Positions 16,637 through 24,967 of a DNA stretch of 64,000 nt are shown piece by piece. Origin of the DNA: Chloroflexota bacterium (GTDB lineage: Bacteria > Chloroflexota > UBA6077 > CF-72); NCBI GenBank assembly GCA_016191465.1, contig JACPOP010000001.1, positions 124,001-188,000 on the forward strand, read 5' to 3'. Made by a program: the position numbers and the translations under genes. The notes below the pieces were generated by a model. That model saw only the letters and a list, made by a program, of their open reading frames with translations, made no database searches and was not told the origin of the DNA. Every line of letters starts with the position of its first letter. Position 1 is the first letter of the stretch.

Positions 16637-17020
16637 ATGCCCAGTTACGTCGAGACGCTGACCGCCGACCACGCGCGCCTGCTGGCCACAGTTCAGGGAC
16701 TGGTCGGCGAGCAGCGGGCAGTGGTGCGGCGGCTGATGGAGGAGACCCCCGTCGTCCAGGGTGTGCTGGACCGCGCGGTGCTGAAGCTCCTGTTCTACAG
16801 CCAGCACTTCGGCAACGCCGCCACGGAGACCACCCTTGCCCAACGCGAGGCCGAGGAGGCAAATACCCGGATGACCGAACTCCAGCGCAAGTTGGAGAAG
16901 CAGATCGGCGTGCTCCAGGTGTACGAAGCACGGTACGCCGAGATCGCCGCCGGCCGCTCGCCGCTCGAGGCTCCGGGCGCGGCGGCTGCCGTAGCGCCGC
17001 CGGTGCCAGGGCTCACGTAA
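16637..17020 (+). CDS. Small coiled-coil protein of unknown function
   Basis: The 127-residue protein is mostly helical, with a heptad-rich segment (EAEEANTRMTELQRKLEKQI, about 70-89) and an Ala/Pro-rich tail. AAGGAG at 16627-16632 gives a clear ribosome-binding site that fixes the ATG. No family is recognised. It follows the winged-helix-like protein in an apparent two-gene operon and converges with the large secreted repeat protein gene 12 bases away. Confidence 0.65.
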   Translation: MPSYVETLTADHARLLATVQGLVGEQRAVVRRLMEETPVVQGVLDRAVLKLLFYSQHFGNAATETTLAQREAEEANTRMTELQRKLEKQIGVLQVYEARYAEIAAGRSPLEAPGAAAAVAPPVPGLT

Positions 17021-17032
17021 GGGGTTCGCCGG

Positions 17033-19363
17033 CTACCGATCCAGCACGACCCCAACGGCATTGGACCCGCCGGCCATGTCGTTCCAGTACATGGACCGCT
17101 CGGCCACGACGGGCTGATCCGTCGTCACGAGCGTAGACACGGCCGCGTTGGGGACCTCGGCGTTGACGTTCACGGAGATGCGCCCGAGGGCGGGGACGGT
17201 GTACTGCTTCTGAACGACGCTGCCGTCGTCGCGCATGAAGTCGACCGTGGCCGCGGCTGCTACGGAGCCGGGATTCGCGACCAGCAGCCACTCCTGGAAC
17301 GGCGGCGCCGTGGAGCCTTCGGCCAGGTACCAGCGTCGTGCGGTGCTTGCGGCCGCGGTGCCGCCGTGCATCCCGATACCACCCGGGCCGAACGTCATGG
17401 CTCGCTCCGCGACGATCGGGCGCGGCGCAGAGAGTGCCAGGCCGAAGCGCTGGTTGGGGACGTCCACCGCGGGATCGACGACGACTTTGCCCATCCCTGG
17501 GACGGTCACGCTACGTTTGCGGCTCTCGCCGGACTCGACCAGGTAGACAATCTCCACCGAGACCGGGTCGCCGCTCGGGTTGGCGATCGCCATCGAAGTC
17601 TGCGCTCCCGGCTGGGTGCTGCCTTCCGCGAAGTACCAGGTGCGCGAAGGGCCAGGGGCAACCGTGCCGCCGCTGCCGCCGCCGCCCGCGCCGTACCGGG
17701 CGCGCTCCACCACAATCGGCCGGTCGCTCTCGATGCAGGCGGCAAAGCTGGCGTTTGGGACCACCAGGTTGGCATACACCGAGCGCCTGCTTGTCGGCGG
17801 CACGTCCACGGTGTGGCGGACGAGTCCGCCTCCTTCCACCATGAAGCCAATGCTCACCCGCGCCGTCTCGGTACCCGGGTTCTGCAGCAGCAGCCAGGTA
17901 TCGTCGCCATCCTTCGTCCAACCGTCGGCGAAGCACCACTTCGTCTCCGGGCGCATGGCGCCAGCCGTGGCGTGGCCGTCCTTGCGGAAGTACATGGCCC
18001 GCTCGGCGAGGATCGGACGATCCGATTCAATCCGGGTGCTGAACTCTGCATCCGGCAGGACCTGGTTCGCGAAGATGGACGTGCGCGAGGTGGGTTTCAG
18101 CGTCAGCGTCTGCGTGCGCGTGGTGCCATCCAGCAGCATGTACGACAACGTGGCCTGGGCTGGTTCCCGGTTTGGGTTCTGCAGCAGCAACCAGGTTTGG
18201 AACGGGGCCTTGGTCGAGCCCTCCGCGAAGTACCAGCGCTGCCCCGCTGGCGGCTCTGGCTGCGTGGCCGGTCCGGCTGGCGATGGCACACCCGCGGGGG
18301 CCGGTTTTACCGCGACTTTCGGGTTGGTGGCCGGGGCGACCGGAGAGGCCGCGTTGACCCACAGGAAGGTGACGTCAACCCAGTCCGACGTCTTCATGCC
18401 CAGGTCGTCCCAGAACGTCCCGTCCGCAATGTCAATCGAGGCCGGGAAGGACACCCAGCGTCCAAACTGGTCCCGACCCCCGTTGTGGTTGTCCTTCCAG
18501 GCGGCCCACGCCTGGGGCACGAAGCGCGGCAGGTCTTTGAACACGTCGCGGCTGGCGGGCAGGTCCCAGTAATTGTCCTGCGTGTTCCAGGGGCCCACGT
18601 CGTACACCGGGGCCGTTGCAGTTCGGCCGTTGTAGCTGAGCTTGACCTGGTAGTCCTTCGTACCGTCCTTTGCGAGCACGCGCCGCGAGGGGAGCGCCAC
18701 GAAGCGGTCGCGCTCGACGATGCGGCGGCCGTTCGCGGTCCGTCCGCCAACCAGCCCCTCACGCGTGGCCCACACCCGAACGGTGGGGTTGGCGTCCTGG
18801 ACCGCCGCGGCCGTCTGCGCCTGGCGCCCGTCATCGGCGAACAGAATTGCCACGGAAGCCAGTACCGCTGGAGCCTCGGCCGAATCCGCGAGGAGCACGC
18901 GGACCTGCACGAATCGTGCGCCGGAGCCGAGGTCGAGGCTGGCACCGCTGGCGGCCAGCCAGGCGTCCCAGGTGGCGCCGTCGCGAGACACCCGCGCTTC
19001 GAGCTCAAACGTGCCGGTGGCGCGTGCTTCGATCGTGGCGAGCGTGGAGCTCGGGGGCGCGGAGATTGGCTCGAATGTGGCCCAGCCGGAGGGCGCACCC
19101 TCAGCGAGCGCGGGGTGGCTCAAAGCCTCCGCGGTGGCAGCCACGCGCGCCTGGCCCTCGATTAGGGTGAGCCCCACCAGGTCGGCACCCGACGCGGGGA
19201 GGTCGATGCGAAGCGCCTGCGAGGGTGCCTCGGCATACAGCGGACGCGCCACGAGCACGACGAGGGCGCTCAACACCACGAGTGTGATCGACCCCGAGCG
19301 ACGGAGCACCGCGCCAGCCTTCGGCCATGGCATGAAGTGCACCATAGGTACACGAGCCGCCAC
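17033..19363 (-). CDS. Secreted surface protein: binding domain, barrel-like domain and four ~105-residue repeats
   Basis: The roughly 776-residue protein has a signal peptide or anchor near residues 20-45. A galactose-binding-like region follows (about 50-180; FELEARVSRDGATWDAWL). Next comes a domain resembling a double-psi barrel (about 195-340; YNGRTATAPVYDVGPWNTQD). The rest is four tandem repeats of about 105 residues. Each opens with a W-Y/C-F/L-A-E/D-G-S/W-T motif (RWYFAEGST, KWCFADGWT, TWYFAEGST, RWYLAEGST) and ends with RPI-V/L-A-E-R-A (third column V in two). Such repeats occur in surface proteins of Chloroflexota and Actinobacteria and are of unknown function. The start is uncertain among ATG codons at 19363, 19345 and 19333. 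Confidence 0.8.
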   Translation of the reverse strand: MAARVPMVHFMPWPKAGAVLRRSGSITLVVLSALVVLVARPLYAEAPSQALRIDLPASGADLVGLTLIEGQARVAATAEALSHPALAEGAPSGWATFEPISAPPSSTLATIEARATGTFELEARVSRDGATWDAWLAASGASLDLGSGARFVQVRVLLADSAEAPAVLASVAILFADDGRQAQTAAAVQDANPTVRVWATREGLVGGRTANGRRIVERDRFVALPSRRVLAKDGTKDYQVKLSYNGRTATAPVYDVGPWNTQDNYWDLPASRDVFKDLPRFVPQAWAAWKDNHNGGRDQFGRWVSFPASIDIADGTFWDDLGMKTSDWVDVTFLWVNAASPVAPATNPKVAVKPAPAGVPSPAGPATQPEPPAGQRWYFAEGSTKAPFQTWLLLQNPNREPAQATLSYMLLDGTTRTQTLTLKPTSRTSIFANQVLPDAEFSTRIESDRPILAERAMYFRKDGHATAGAMRPETKWCFADGWTKDGDDTWLLLQNPGTETARVSIGFMVEGGGLVRHTVDVPPTSRRSVYANLVVPNASFAACIESDRPIVVERARYGAGGGGSGGTVAPGPSRTWYFAEGSTQPGAQTSMAIANPSGDPVSVEIVYLVESGESRKRSVTVPGMGKVVVDPAVDVPNQRFGLALSAPRPIVAERAMTFGPGGIGMHGGTAAASTARRWYLAEGSTAPPFQEWLLVANPGSVAAAATVDFMRDDGSVVQKQYTVPALGRISVNVNAEVPNAAVSTLVTTDQPVVAERSMYWNDMAGGSNAVGVVLDR

Positions 19364-19424
19364 CCGCGAAGTGACCGGGGCTACGAAGCTATCTCAAGCG
19401 AGTGCCGGCGGATCCGGCAAAGAG

Positions 19425-19462
19425 CCAGCGGAGAGAGGATCCAGGGCTTTTCTCTCCGCTGG
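19425..19462. terminator. 12 bp hairpin downstream of tRNA-Ala
   Basis: CCAGCGGAGAGA (19425-19436) pairs perfectly with TCTCTCCGCTGG (19451-19462). It lies downstream of tRNA-Ala on the minus strand and upstream of the secreted repeat protein. It could end the tRNA transcript or act in the leader of the gene beyond. Confidence 0.5.
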
Positions 19463-19554
19463 GCAGGGCCAGTCACGGCTGGGTCGGAGCCACTCTAGCA
19501 CCACGACCGGCATCAGGCAGTTGCGGCACGGGACACGGGCGGCATGCCGTCCGG

Positions 19555-19627
19555 TGGACCTGAGCGGACTCGAACCGCTGACCCCTGCAATGCGAATGCA
19601 GTGCTCTCCCAGCTGAGCTACAGGCCC
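19555..19627 (-). tRNA. tRNA-Ala (CGC)
   Basis: The minus strand gives a complete cloverleaf: acceptor GGGCCTG/CAGGTCC with one G-T pair, D-arm GCTCAGCTGGGAGAGC, and anticodon stem-loop CTGCA-TTCGCAT-TGCAG with anticodon CGC. The T-arm is CAGCGG-TTCGAGT-CCGCT. The discriminator is A. CCG follows, so the CCA end is not encoded. Confidence 0.95.
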
Positions 19628-19697
19628 TGGGCGCAGGGAGTATATCCACGCGGCGCGGGCGAGAACCAAAGCGGCAATCATGACCCCGGCCCGCGTC

Positions 19698-19916
19698 TCA
19701 GCGAATTGGCGGTGAAAGCTCCAGCAGCCAGTCGCGTGCGAGGGCAGTGTAGACGGCGCGGCCGCCGGCGATGCGGACGCCGCGCTGCTCAAGCTCTAGC
19801 AGCGTGAAGGCGCGGCCCTCGAAGCGCTCCGCAATCTCGGGGGGAGCCGCGGGGCGCTCACCCGGCCGCGCGCCGCCAATCGCCTCGAATACCGCCTGGA
19901 CGCGGTAACGGCGCAT
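19698..19916 (-). CDS. Small protein of unknown function
   Basis: This 72-residue product (MRRYRVQAVFEAIGGARPGE at the start, then RFEGRAFTLLELEQRGVRIA) has the composition of a real small protein and a nearby GAGGT ribosome-binding site. The ATG at 19955 would give a longer form without a visible site. No family is recognised. It is divergent from the DUF2342 gene. Confidence 0.45.
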   Translation of the reverse strand: MRRYRVQAVFEAIGGARPGERPAAPPEIAERFEGRAFTLLELEQRGVRIAGGRAVYTALARDWLLELSPPIR

Positions 19917-20025
19917 GGCACCTCGGGCCGCGGCGGCTCCGAATAGTACGGTCATCGTCGCCCGATCATACTCAGCGCGTAGAATTGACCATGCCAGCCA
20001 GCACCAGGAGGCGTTAGAACCGCAC

Positions 20026-21237
20026 ATGGCGGGCTATGCCGCCTTCGGGCGCGGAGTGTTGATTGGGGCGGGTGTGGCAGTCGCGCTGGCCGCGGCCAAG
20101 GCGTCCCGGACCCTGGAATCACCAGCGGCCGACCAGGCTGGTGGGCGCGGTATTGCAGGCGACGAGAAGCTGATTGACTGGCGCCTGGCTGAGCGGATCG
20201 CCCGTCGCGCCGCGGGCACCGCGCCGGCCCTGCACCCCGCGCTTCGCGACCGCCTCCAGGCAGACTACGAAGGGCTGCTGCGGGACATTGAGGCGCCGAT
20301 TGCCCGCTACACCGGGATCGCGCTCGACCTGGCCCGGACGCGGATCGAGGTGATGGACCGGCCCGCGTGGATCAGGGCGAACATGCGCTCGTTTCGCGAT
20401 TTGCTGGCGCCCGTCGAGGAGTTCTACCGCGAAGAGACCCGCGGCGGAGCCGGAGCAAGCGTGGCAATGATCGGCGGCTCGCGCCTGGTGTTGAGTACCC
20501 AGATGGGCCTGCTGGTTGGCTATTTGGCGCGGCGGGTGATGGGGCAGTACGACCTGAGCCTGCTTGGCACCGAGCCCCTCGAAGGCGGCCAGTTGTACTT
20601 CGTCGAGCCCAACCTGCAGCACGTCGAGCGAACGCTCCGCGTCCCGGGGGACGAGTTTCGTCGCTGGATCGCCCTGCACGAGGCCACCCACGCACTGGAG
20701 TTCGAGGCCCACCCCTGGGTGCGCGATCACCTGAACACGCTGATGCGGAGCTACCTGCGGCTGCTCACGGAGGATATGCGGCGCCAGAAGGGAACCCGTG
20801 GCCTGCTGAGCCTGAGCACACGGCTGGTCGACAACCTGCGCAACGGCCACAGTGTCATCGAGGCGCTTCAGACCGGTCCGCAGCGCGAGCTTCTCTCGCA
20901 GCTCCAGGCGCTCATGTCGCTCGCCGAGGGCTACTCCAACCACGTCATGAATGCAGTCGGGCGCACAATGCTGCCGAACTTCGACATGATCCACGACCGC
21001 GTCGAACACCGGCAGCGTGAGCGGTCGCACGCCGAGCTGTGGTTTCTCCGCGTGACGGGTCTTGGACTCAAAATGGAGCAGTACCGCCGCGGGCAAGCGT
21101 TTGTCGATGCCGTAACAGCCGCGCATGGCGTGGAGATGGCAAACCGCGCCTGGGTGTCGCCGGCGAACCTGCCCACCGAGGCGGAGCTTGGAACGCCCGA
21201 GGCGTGGGTCGCCCGGCTGCGTGCCCAATCGGCATGA
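20026..21237 (+). CDS. DUF2342 zinc-dependent metalloprotease-like protein
   Basis: The 403-residue protein carries a zincin motif HEATHALEFEAHPW (HExxH at 218-222) in the middle. An N-terminal hydrophobic segment (about 8-24) could anchor it. It matches the DUF2342 family, annotated in some databases as coenzyme F420 biosynthesis-associated or zinc-dependent metalloprotease, and known chiefly from Actinobacteria and Chloroflexota. Substrate and role are unknown. AGGAGG at 20006-20011 precedes the chosen ATG, with a rather long 14-base spacer. Its stop overlaps the next gene by four bases (ATGA), and that gene in turn overlaps lysA, so the three are co-expressed. Confidence 0.88.
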   Translation: MAGYAAFGRGVLIGAGVAVALAAAKASRTLESPAADQAGGRGIAGDEKLIDWRLAERIARRAAGTAPALHPALRDRLQADYEGLLRDIEAPIARYTGIALDLARTRIEVMDRPAWIRANMRSFRDLLAPVEEFYREETRGGAGASVAMIGGSRLVLSTQMGLLVGYLARRVMGQYDLSLLGTEPLEGGQLYFVEPNLQHVERTLRVPGDEFRRWIALHEATHALEFEAHPWVRDHLNTLMRSYLRLLTEDMRRQKGTRGLLSLSTRLVDNLRNGHSVIEALQTGPQRELLSQLQALMSLAEGYSNHVMNAVGRTMLPNFDMIHDRVEHRQRERSHAELWFLRVTGLGLKMEQYRRGQAFVDAVTAAHGVEMANRAWVSPANLPTEAELGTPEAWVARLRAQSA

Positions 21238-21731
21238 GAGACGTCCTGCGCATCACCGTGATCGACGCCCGGGGGCGGGTGAGCTTCGTGGCGCCCTGTC
21301 AAACGCTGGAAGGGTTCGTGGCAGCGTGCGCGGCGCAGCCGAAAAGTCTGGATGAGCTCCTGGAAGTGGCGGCCCCGTTCGTCGGGGGCCTGGCCGAACG
21401 GGTTCGGAGCGGACTTGCCGTTTTCGACGAGCACACTTCGCCCACGAATACCCGCTGGATCGTCGCGGCGTTGGACTCCTGTCAGCCCCCGGAAGCCCCC
21501 GTCTTCCGTGTGCTGGACGCCCGAACGGAAGAGCTGAGCCTGACGCCACTGCGGGCCGGCGTGGTGGTGTTCAACCTGCTGGCACGGCGTATCGTGCAAA
21601 TCCAGAACACGTATGCGGAAATCCGCCGGCGGGGGAGGGTGCGGGTGGTGCACGACGGCCGCGCCACGCCACGGGTGCACAGCTATGAGCTCCCCGCTGA
21701 CTGGTCGGTCGTCCCGTTGCCATCCGCGTGA
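21234..21731 (+). CDS. Unknown protein between DUF2342 and lysA
   Basis: The 165-residue soluble protein starts MRDVLRITVIDARGRVSFVA. The C-terminal half has VVFNLLARRIVQIQNTYAEI and a basic VRVVHDGRATPRVHSYELP segment. I do not recognise a family. Translation is coupled at both ends: ATGA overlap with the DUF2342 gene and GTGA overlap with lysA. Such tight coupling suggests stoichiometric expression or a shared process, but its function is open. Confidence 0.75.
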   Translation: MRDVLRITVIDARGRVSFVAPCQTLEGFVAACAAQPKSLDELLEVAAPFVGGLAERVRSGLAVFDEHTSPTNTRWIVAALDSCQPPEAPVFRVLDARTEELSLTPLRAGVVVFNLLARRIVQIQNTYAEIRRRGRVRVVHDGRATPRVHSYELPADWSVVPLPSA

Positions 21732-23056
21732 CGGCGTTCGAGGCGCTGCGGGGAATCCTTCCCGACAGCGCTGAAGTCCTACCTTCAGGCCACCTGGCGG
21801 TTGGCGGGTGTGACCTGGTGGACCTCGTACAGCAGCATGGCACCCCGCTGTACGTGTACGACGAAGCGACAATCCTGGCGCGGGCGCGCGCTTACCGGGA
21901 TGGCCTTCGGGCTGCCTATCCCGGCGATTCGCTGGTGTGCTACGCCTCCAAGGCGTACAGCGCGCGATGGCTGTTGCAGTTGCTCGCGGCAGAAGGGTTG
22001 GGGTTGGACGTCGTCTCCGGGGGCGAGCTTCACGTCGCTCGTTCGGCAGGGTTTCCCATGGAGCGGACCTACTTCCACGGCAACAACAAGGGCGAAGACG
22101 AGCTTGCCGAAGCCGTGTCGGCCGGCATCAGCCGTGTGGTTATCGACAACCTCGAAGAAGTAGAGCGTCTGAACCGAATCTGTGGTGGGCTGGATCGGGT
22201 GCAGCCGGTCTTACTGCGGCTGACCCCCGGCGTGGAGCCCCACACCCACGAGTACATCCGTACCGGTGCCGTGGACACGAAGTTCGGGATGGCCATCCAG
22301 ACAGGCGCGGCAGAGGAAGCCGTGCGCCGCATCCAGGCCGCGCCGAACCTGGCGCTCGTCGGCTATCACGCCCACATCGGGTCGCAGATCTTTGACCTGG
22401 AGCCGTTCCAGGAGTCGGCTCGCCGCGTGATGCAGTTTGCCGCGGACATGCTGGCCCGCCAGGGTGTCAAGCCGCGCGAGATCAGTCCTGGCGGCGGCTT
22501 CGGCATGCGCTACACGCCGGCCGACGACCCGCGGACCCCAGGCGACGTGGTGGGCGCGCTCGCGGAAGCGGTTCTGGATGCCGCGGAGACGCTGCTGCCT
22601 GGCGAGCCGCTCCCGCGCATGACGATCGAGCCGGGCCGTTCCCTTGTCGCCACGGCTGGCGTAGCGCTGTACACCGTTGGTTCCATCAAGCATATCCACG
22701 GAGTACGCACCTACGTGGCCGTAGACGGCGGGATGGCCGACAACATCCGGCCCGCGACCTACGGGGCCGAATACTCCAGCCTGCTCGCCAACCGCGCCGG
22801 GGAGGCGCCAGCGACGACCGTAACGATCGCCGGGAAGTACTGCGAATCAGGGGACATCCTCGTCCGCGAGGCACATCTTCCCGCCCCGCGCGTGGGCGAT
22901 GTCGTGGCGCTGCCAGCCTCGGGCGCCTACAACCTGGCTATGGCCAGCCATTACAACATGGCACTCAAGCCGGCCGTCGTGGCCATCCGTGATGGCCAGG
23001 CCCGGCTGGTACGGCGGCGCGACACCTACGACGACCTGCTGCGCGCGGAGGTGTGA
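21728..23056 (+). CDS. lysA: Diaminopimelate decarboxylase
   Basis: The enzyme makes L-lysine from meso-diaminopimelate with PLP, the last step of lysine synthesis. The 442-residue protein has the fold-III motifs: YASKAY with the Schiff-base Lys75, the HIGSQI segment, the phosphate-binding ISPGGGFGMRYTP, and CESGDIL near 380, the cysteine-containing active-site loop from the partner subunit. Length is slightly above the usual 420. It starts on GTG at 21728, overlapping the upstream stop. It is the last gene of a three-gene overlapping operon. Possible hairpins follow the stop. Confidence 0.95.
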   Translation: MTAFEALRGILPDSAEVLPSGHLAVGGCDLVDLVQQHGTPLYVYDEATILARARAYRDGLRAAYPGDSLVCYASKAYSARWLLQLLAAEGLGLDVVSGGELHVARSAGFPMERTYFHGNNKGEDELAEAVSAGISRVVIDNLEEVERLNRICGGLDRVQPVLLRLTPGVEPHTHEYIRTGAVDTKFGMAIQTGAAEEAVRRIQAAPNLALVGYHAHIGSQIFDLEPFQESARRVMQFAADMLARQGVKPREISPGGGFGMRYTPADDPRTPGDVVGALAEAVLDAAETLLPGEPLPRMTIEPGRSLVATAGVALYTVGSIKHIHGVRTYVAVDGGMADNIRPATYGAEYSSLLANRAGEAPATTVTIAGKYCESGDILVREAHLPAPRVGDVVALPASGAYNLAMASHYNMALKPAVVAIRDGQARLVRRRDTYDDLLRAEV

Positions 23057-23073
23057 CCAGCTAAGCACGGCGC

Positions 23074-23136
23074 AAGGACGAAAGTCCCTGGCTACCGGTG
23101 TCAGGAGATGCCGGACGGCTTCAACTCCGCGGACGC
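23074..23136. other. Three consecutive hairpins after lysA
   Basis: Downstream of lysA come GGAC-GAAA-GTCC (23074-23085, GNRA tetraloop), CCGGTGTC-AGGA-GATGCCGG (23093-23112, with two G-T pairs) and CCGC-GGAC-GCGG (23125-23136). The next gene is convergent. They may act together as a terminator or be a small structured RNA. No known RNA family is recognised. Confidence 0.3.
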
Positions 23137-23184
23137 GGTTCGGCACGGTACACCAGTGCGTTGCTGCCCCGCGGTCGCGGCCCT

Positions 23185-23793
23185 TCAGGCAGGACCTGAA
23201 TCGGAAGGGATGGATCGGCCGAGGTATGCGGCGAGCCGATCGATCGCGGGCGCGTCGTCTGGGACGGGTTGAATTGGGCCGAACGGGTGACCGGTGCGGG
23301 GCACGCGCGGAGCCCGATCGCCGCGAGCGAAGGCGAGCTCCACCTCGGCGAGGTCTTCGGGCAATCGGGCAGGTTGTCCCGTCGCCTGCGCCAGGTCCCA
23401 GCCGTGGACCAGGAGCTCGGTGATCCGCAGGTCCAGGAGCGTTGCGCCGGGGACGGGTCCGACAGGAGCCTGGTACACGCCATCGAGCACGTTCGGTCGA
23501 CTGAACGCGGCCTGCAGCTCCGAGGCCGACGCGCTATATGCGCTGAACGGATCGTCACCGAGCTGCTCGGCCGCCGTGGCAGGGGGAGTGCTGCCCGGTC
23601 GCGAAGGTTGCTCACCACGAAGGAGTGCCGCGGCCATCCTGTTGCCACGCACGAGGTGATTGATTAACGCGCGCGCGTTCCACTCCGCGCAGGGGGTGGC
23701 ATTCGACCATTGGTCACTTTGAACCGCGTTGACCAGCGCAGCAGTAGCCGCGCACGCTCGGCCGAGCGCTTCAAGAGACGCTGGATGGGACAT
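23185..23793 (-). CDS. Mycothiol-maleylpyruvate-isomerase-like (TIGR03086/DinB-fold) protein
   Basis: The 202-residue helical protein has the features of the TIGR03086 metal-binding family: TPCAEWNARALINHLVRGN near residues 32-50, where the last histidine is a predicted metal ligand, and LRITELLVHGWDLAQATGQ near 123-141 with the second histidine. The fold is the DinB/MDMPI four-helix bundle, in which some members use mycothiol or other thiols. The real cofactor here is unknown. The ATG at 23793 was chosen because the family begins near there; an upstream ATG at 23850 exists. It is convergent with lysA and lies downstream of the bc-complex operon. Confidence 0.8.
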   Translation of the reverse strand: MSHPASLEALGRACAATAALVNAVQSDQWSNATPCAEWNARALINHLVRGNRMAAALLRGEQPSRPGSTPPATAAEQLGDDPFSAYSASASELQAAFSRPNVLDGVYQAPVGPVPGATLLDLRITELLVHGWDLAQATGQPARLPEDLAEVELAFARGDRAPRVPRTGHPFGPIQPVPDDAPAIDRLAAYLGRSIPSDSGPA

Positions 23794-23865
23794 CGAGACT
23801 CCTGAGATCGGCGTCGCTGGGAAGCCAGCGAGGTGAATGAGCCGCTGCATCGAGCGGCCGGTCCC

Positions 23866-24852
23866 TTACTTCAACGTGGAGAGGTATTCGGCGGCGTTGC
23901 GAGCTTCCTCGGCGGTGAGGCCGAGGTTTGGCATCGCGGTGCCGGGCTTGAGCGCTTGCGGGTTCTGGATCCACTTCGCCAGGTCGTCCACCGAGGTGTT
24001 GGGGATAGCGCCACCGGCGATCCGGTCGCGACTGCCAACGCCAGCCAGGCTCGGGCCCACGTTCCCGGCGGCGCCGGGGATATTCGGGATGGCGTGACAG
24101 CCGCCGCAGCTCTTCTGCAGGATGACCCGGACGCCCTGCTTCTGCGGATCAGTGAGATCCGCATAGAACGGCTGGTTCTCGACCTGGGGCTGCAATGGCA
24201 TCTTCGCCGTGCCGGCCTCGATCTCCTGCGTGACGAGTGTTTCCACCTGCTTCCACACGGTCGCCCTGGGCTGATCCCCAAACGTGATCTCGCGATCGCC
24301 ATTGAGGATCATCAGGGTGAGCTCGTTCATCTGCTCGTCGAAGAGGGCTCCGCCATCGGATTGGCCCCAGGCCGGCATGGGTGTCCCAGGGCGACCCCGC
24401 TGGATGGTCTTGAAGATGAAATCGAAGCGCTTCTTACGCTCGTCCGCGTCTGTCGGGCGCATGTCGGGCCGATTCAACGCCGGGGCTACGCGAACCGGCT
24501 GCGCGTCGGGCACCTGGGCACCCTGACCCGACTGGCCGTGGCAGGAGTAGCACAGCGTGGCGTACTGGGTGATGCCACGGCCGATGGAGATGTCGAGCAG
24601 GCTATCCTGCGCCTCCACCTGGCGCGTTGGCTCGCGCAGCCCGTAGCCGAGGAAGAGCAGGGCCATCGCCGCGATAAGGAACGTGGTTGCGGCCACCTTG
24701 CGCTCCATCGCCACCACGCCGGTGGGCGGGCCGGAGGGCAGGTCCGCGCCCGGCCGCGACGCGCGCGCGGCGTACACCAGGAGGCCGACCAACAGGAGGA
24801 CGAGGGCGCCCGCGAGGATGAGCGCTGGAATGTTGCTGAAGTCGAAGTTCAT
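23866..24852 (-). CDS. Membrane-anchored diheme cytochrome c of the bc complex
   Basis: The 328-residue protein has two N-terminal membrane helices (about 8-28 and 53-71) and then two c-type heme sites: CYSCH at 101-105 and CGGCH at 249-253. Candidate axial methionines include MPAWG near 159 and AMPNLGL near the C-terminus. It is last in the operon cytochrome b - subunit IV-like - Rieske - cytochrome c and most likely serves as the electron-exit cytochrome of the quinol:cytochrome c oxidoreductase. The Ccm-type maturation genes at the right end of the window would attach its hemes. A 115-base gap separates it from the Rieske gene. Confidence 0.9.
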   Translation of the reverse strand: MNFDFSNIPALILAGALVLLLVGLLVYAARASRPGADLPSGPPTGVVAMERKVAATTFLIAAMALLFLGYGLREPTRQVEAQDSLLDISIGRGITQYATLCYSCHGQSGQGAQVPDAQPVRVAPALNRPDMRPTDADERKKRFDFIFKTIQRGRPGTPMPAWGQSDGGALFDEQMNELTLMILNGDREITFGDQPRATVWKQVETLVTQEIEAGTAKMPLQPQVENQPFYADLTDPQKQGVRVILQKSCGGCHAIPNIPGAAGNVGPSLAGVGSRDRIAGGAIPNTSVDDLAKWIQNPQALKPGTAMPNLGLTAEEARNAAEYLSTLK

Positions 24853-24967
24853 GCGTCCGTCGGGAGCGCTCCTATTCGGCTAAGCACGTCGAGCTTCTGT
24901 CGTGTTCCGTAAGGCTGAGCACGTCCTGTGAACGCGGCCCAGACGCGCAACGGGCGTCCGCACGCGC

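Noticed and set aside
14716-16638. A 640-codon minus-strand open frame across the MBL and unknown genes
   Set aside because: It crosses real genes on both strands and reads as low-complexity Arg/Ser/Gly sequence without any domain.
23074-23085. GGACGAAAGTCC considered as part of a hammerhead ribozyme
   Set aside because: The conserved CTGATGA core is not nearby and the stem arrangement does not fit.
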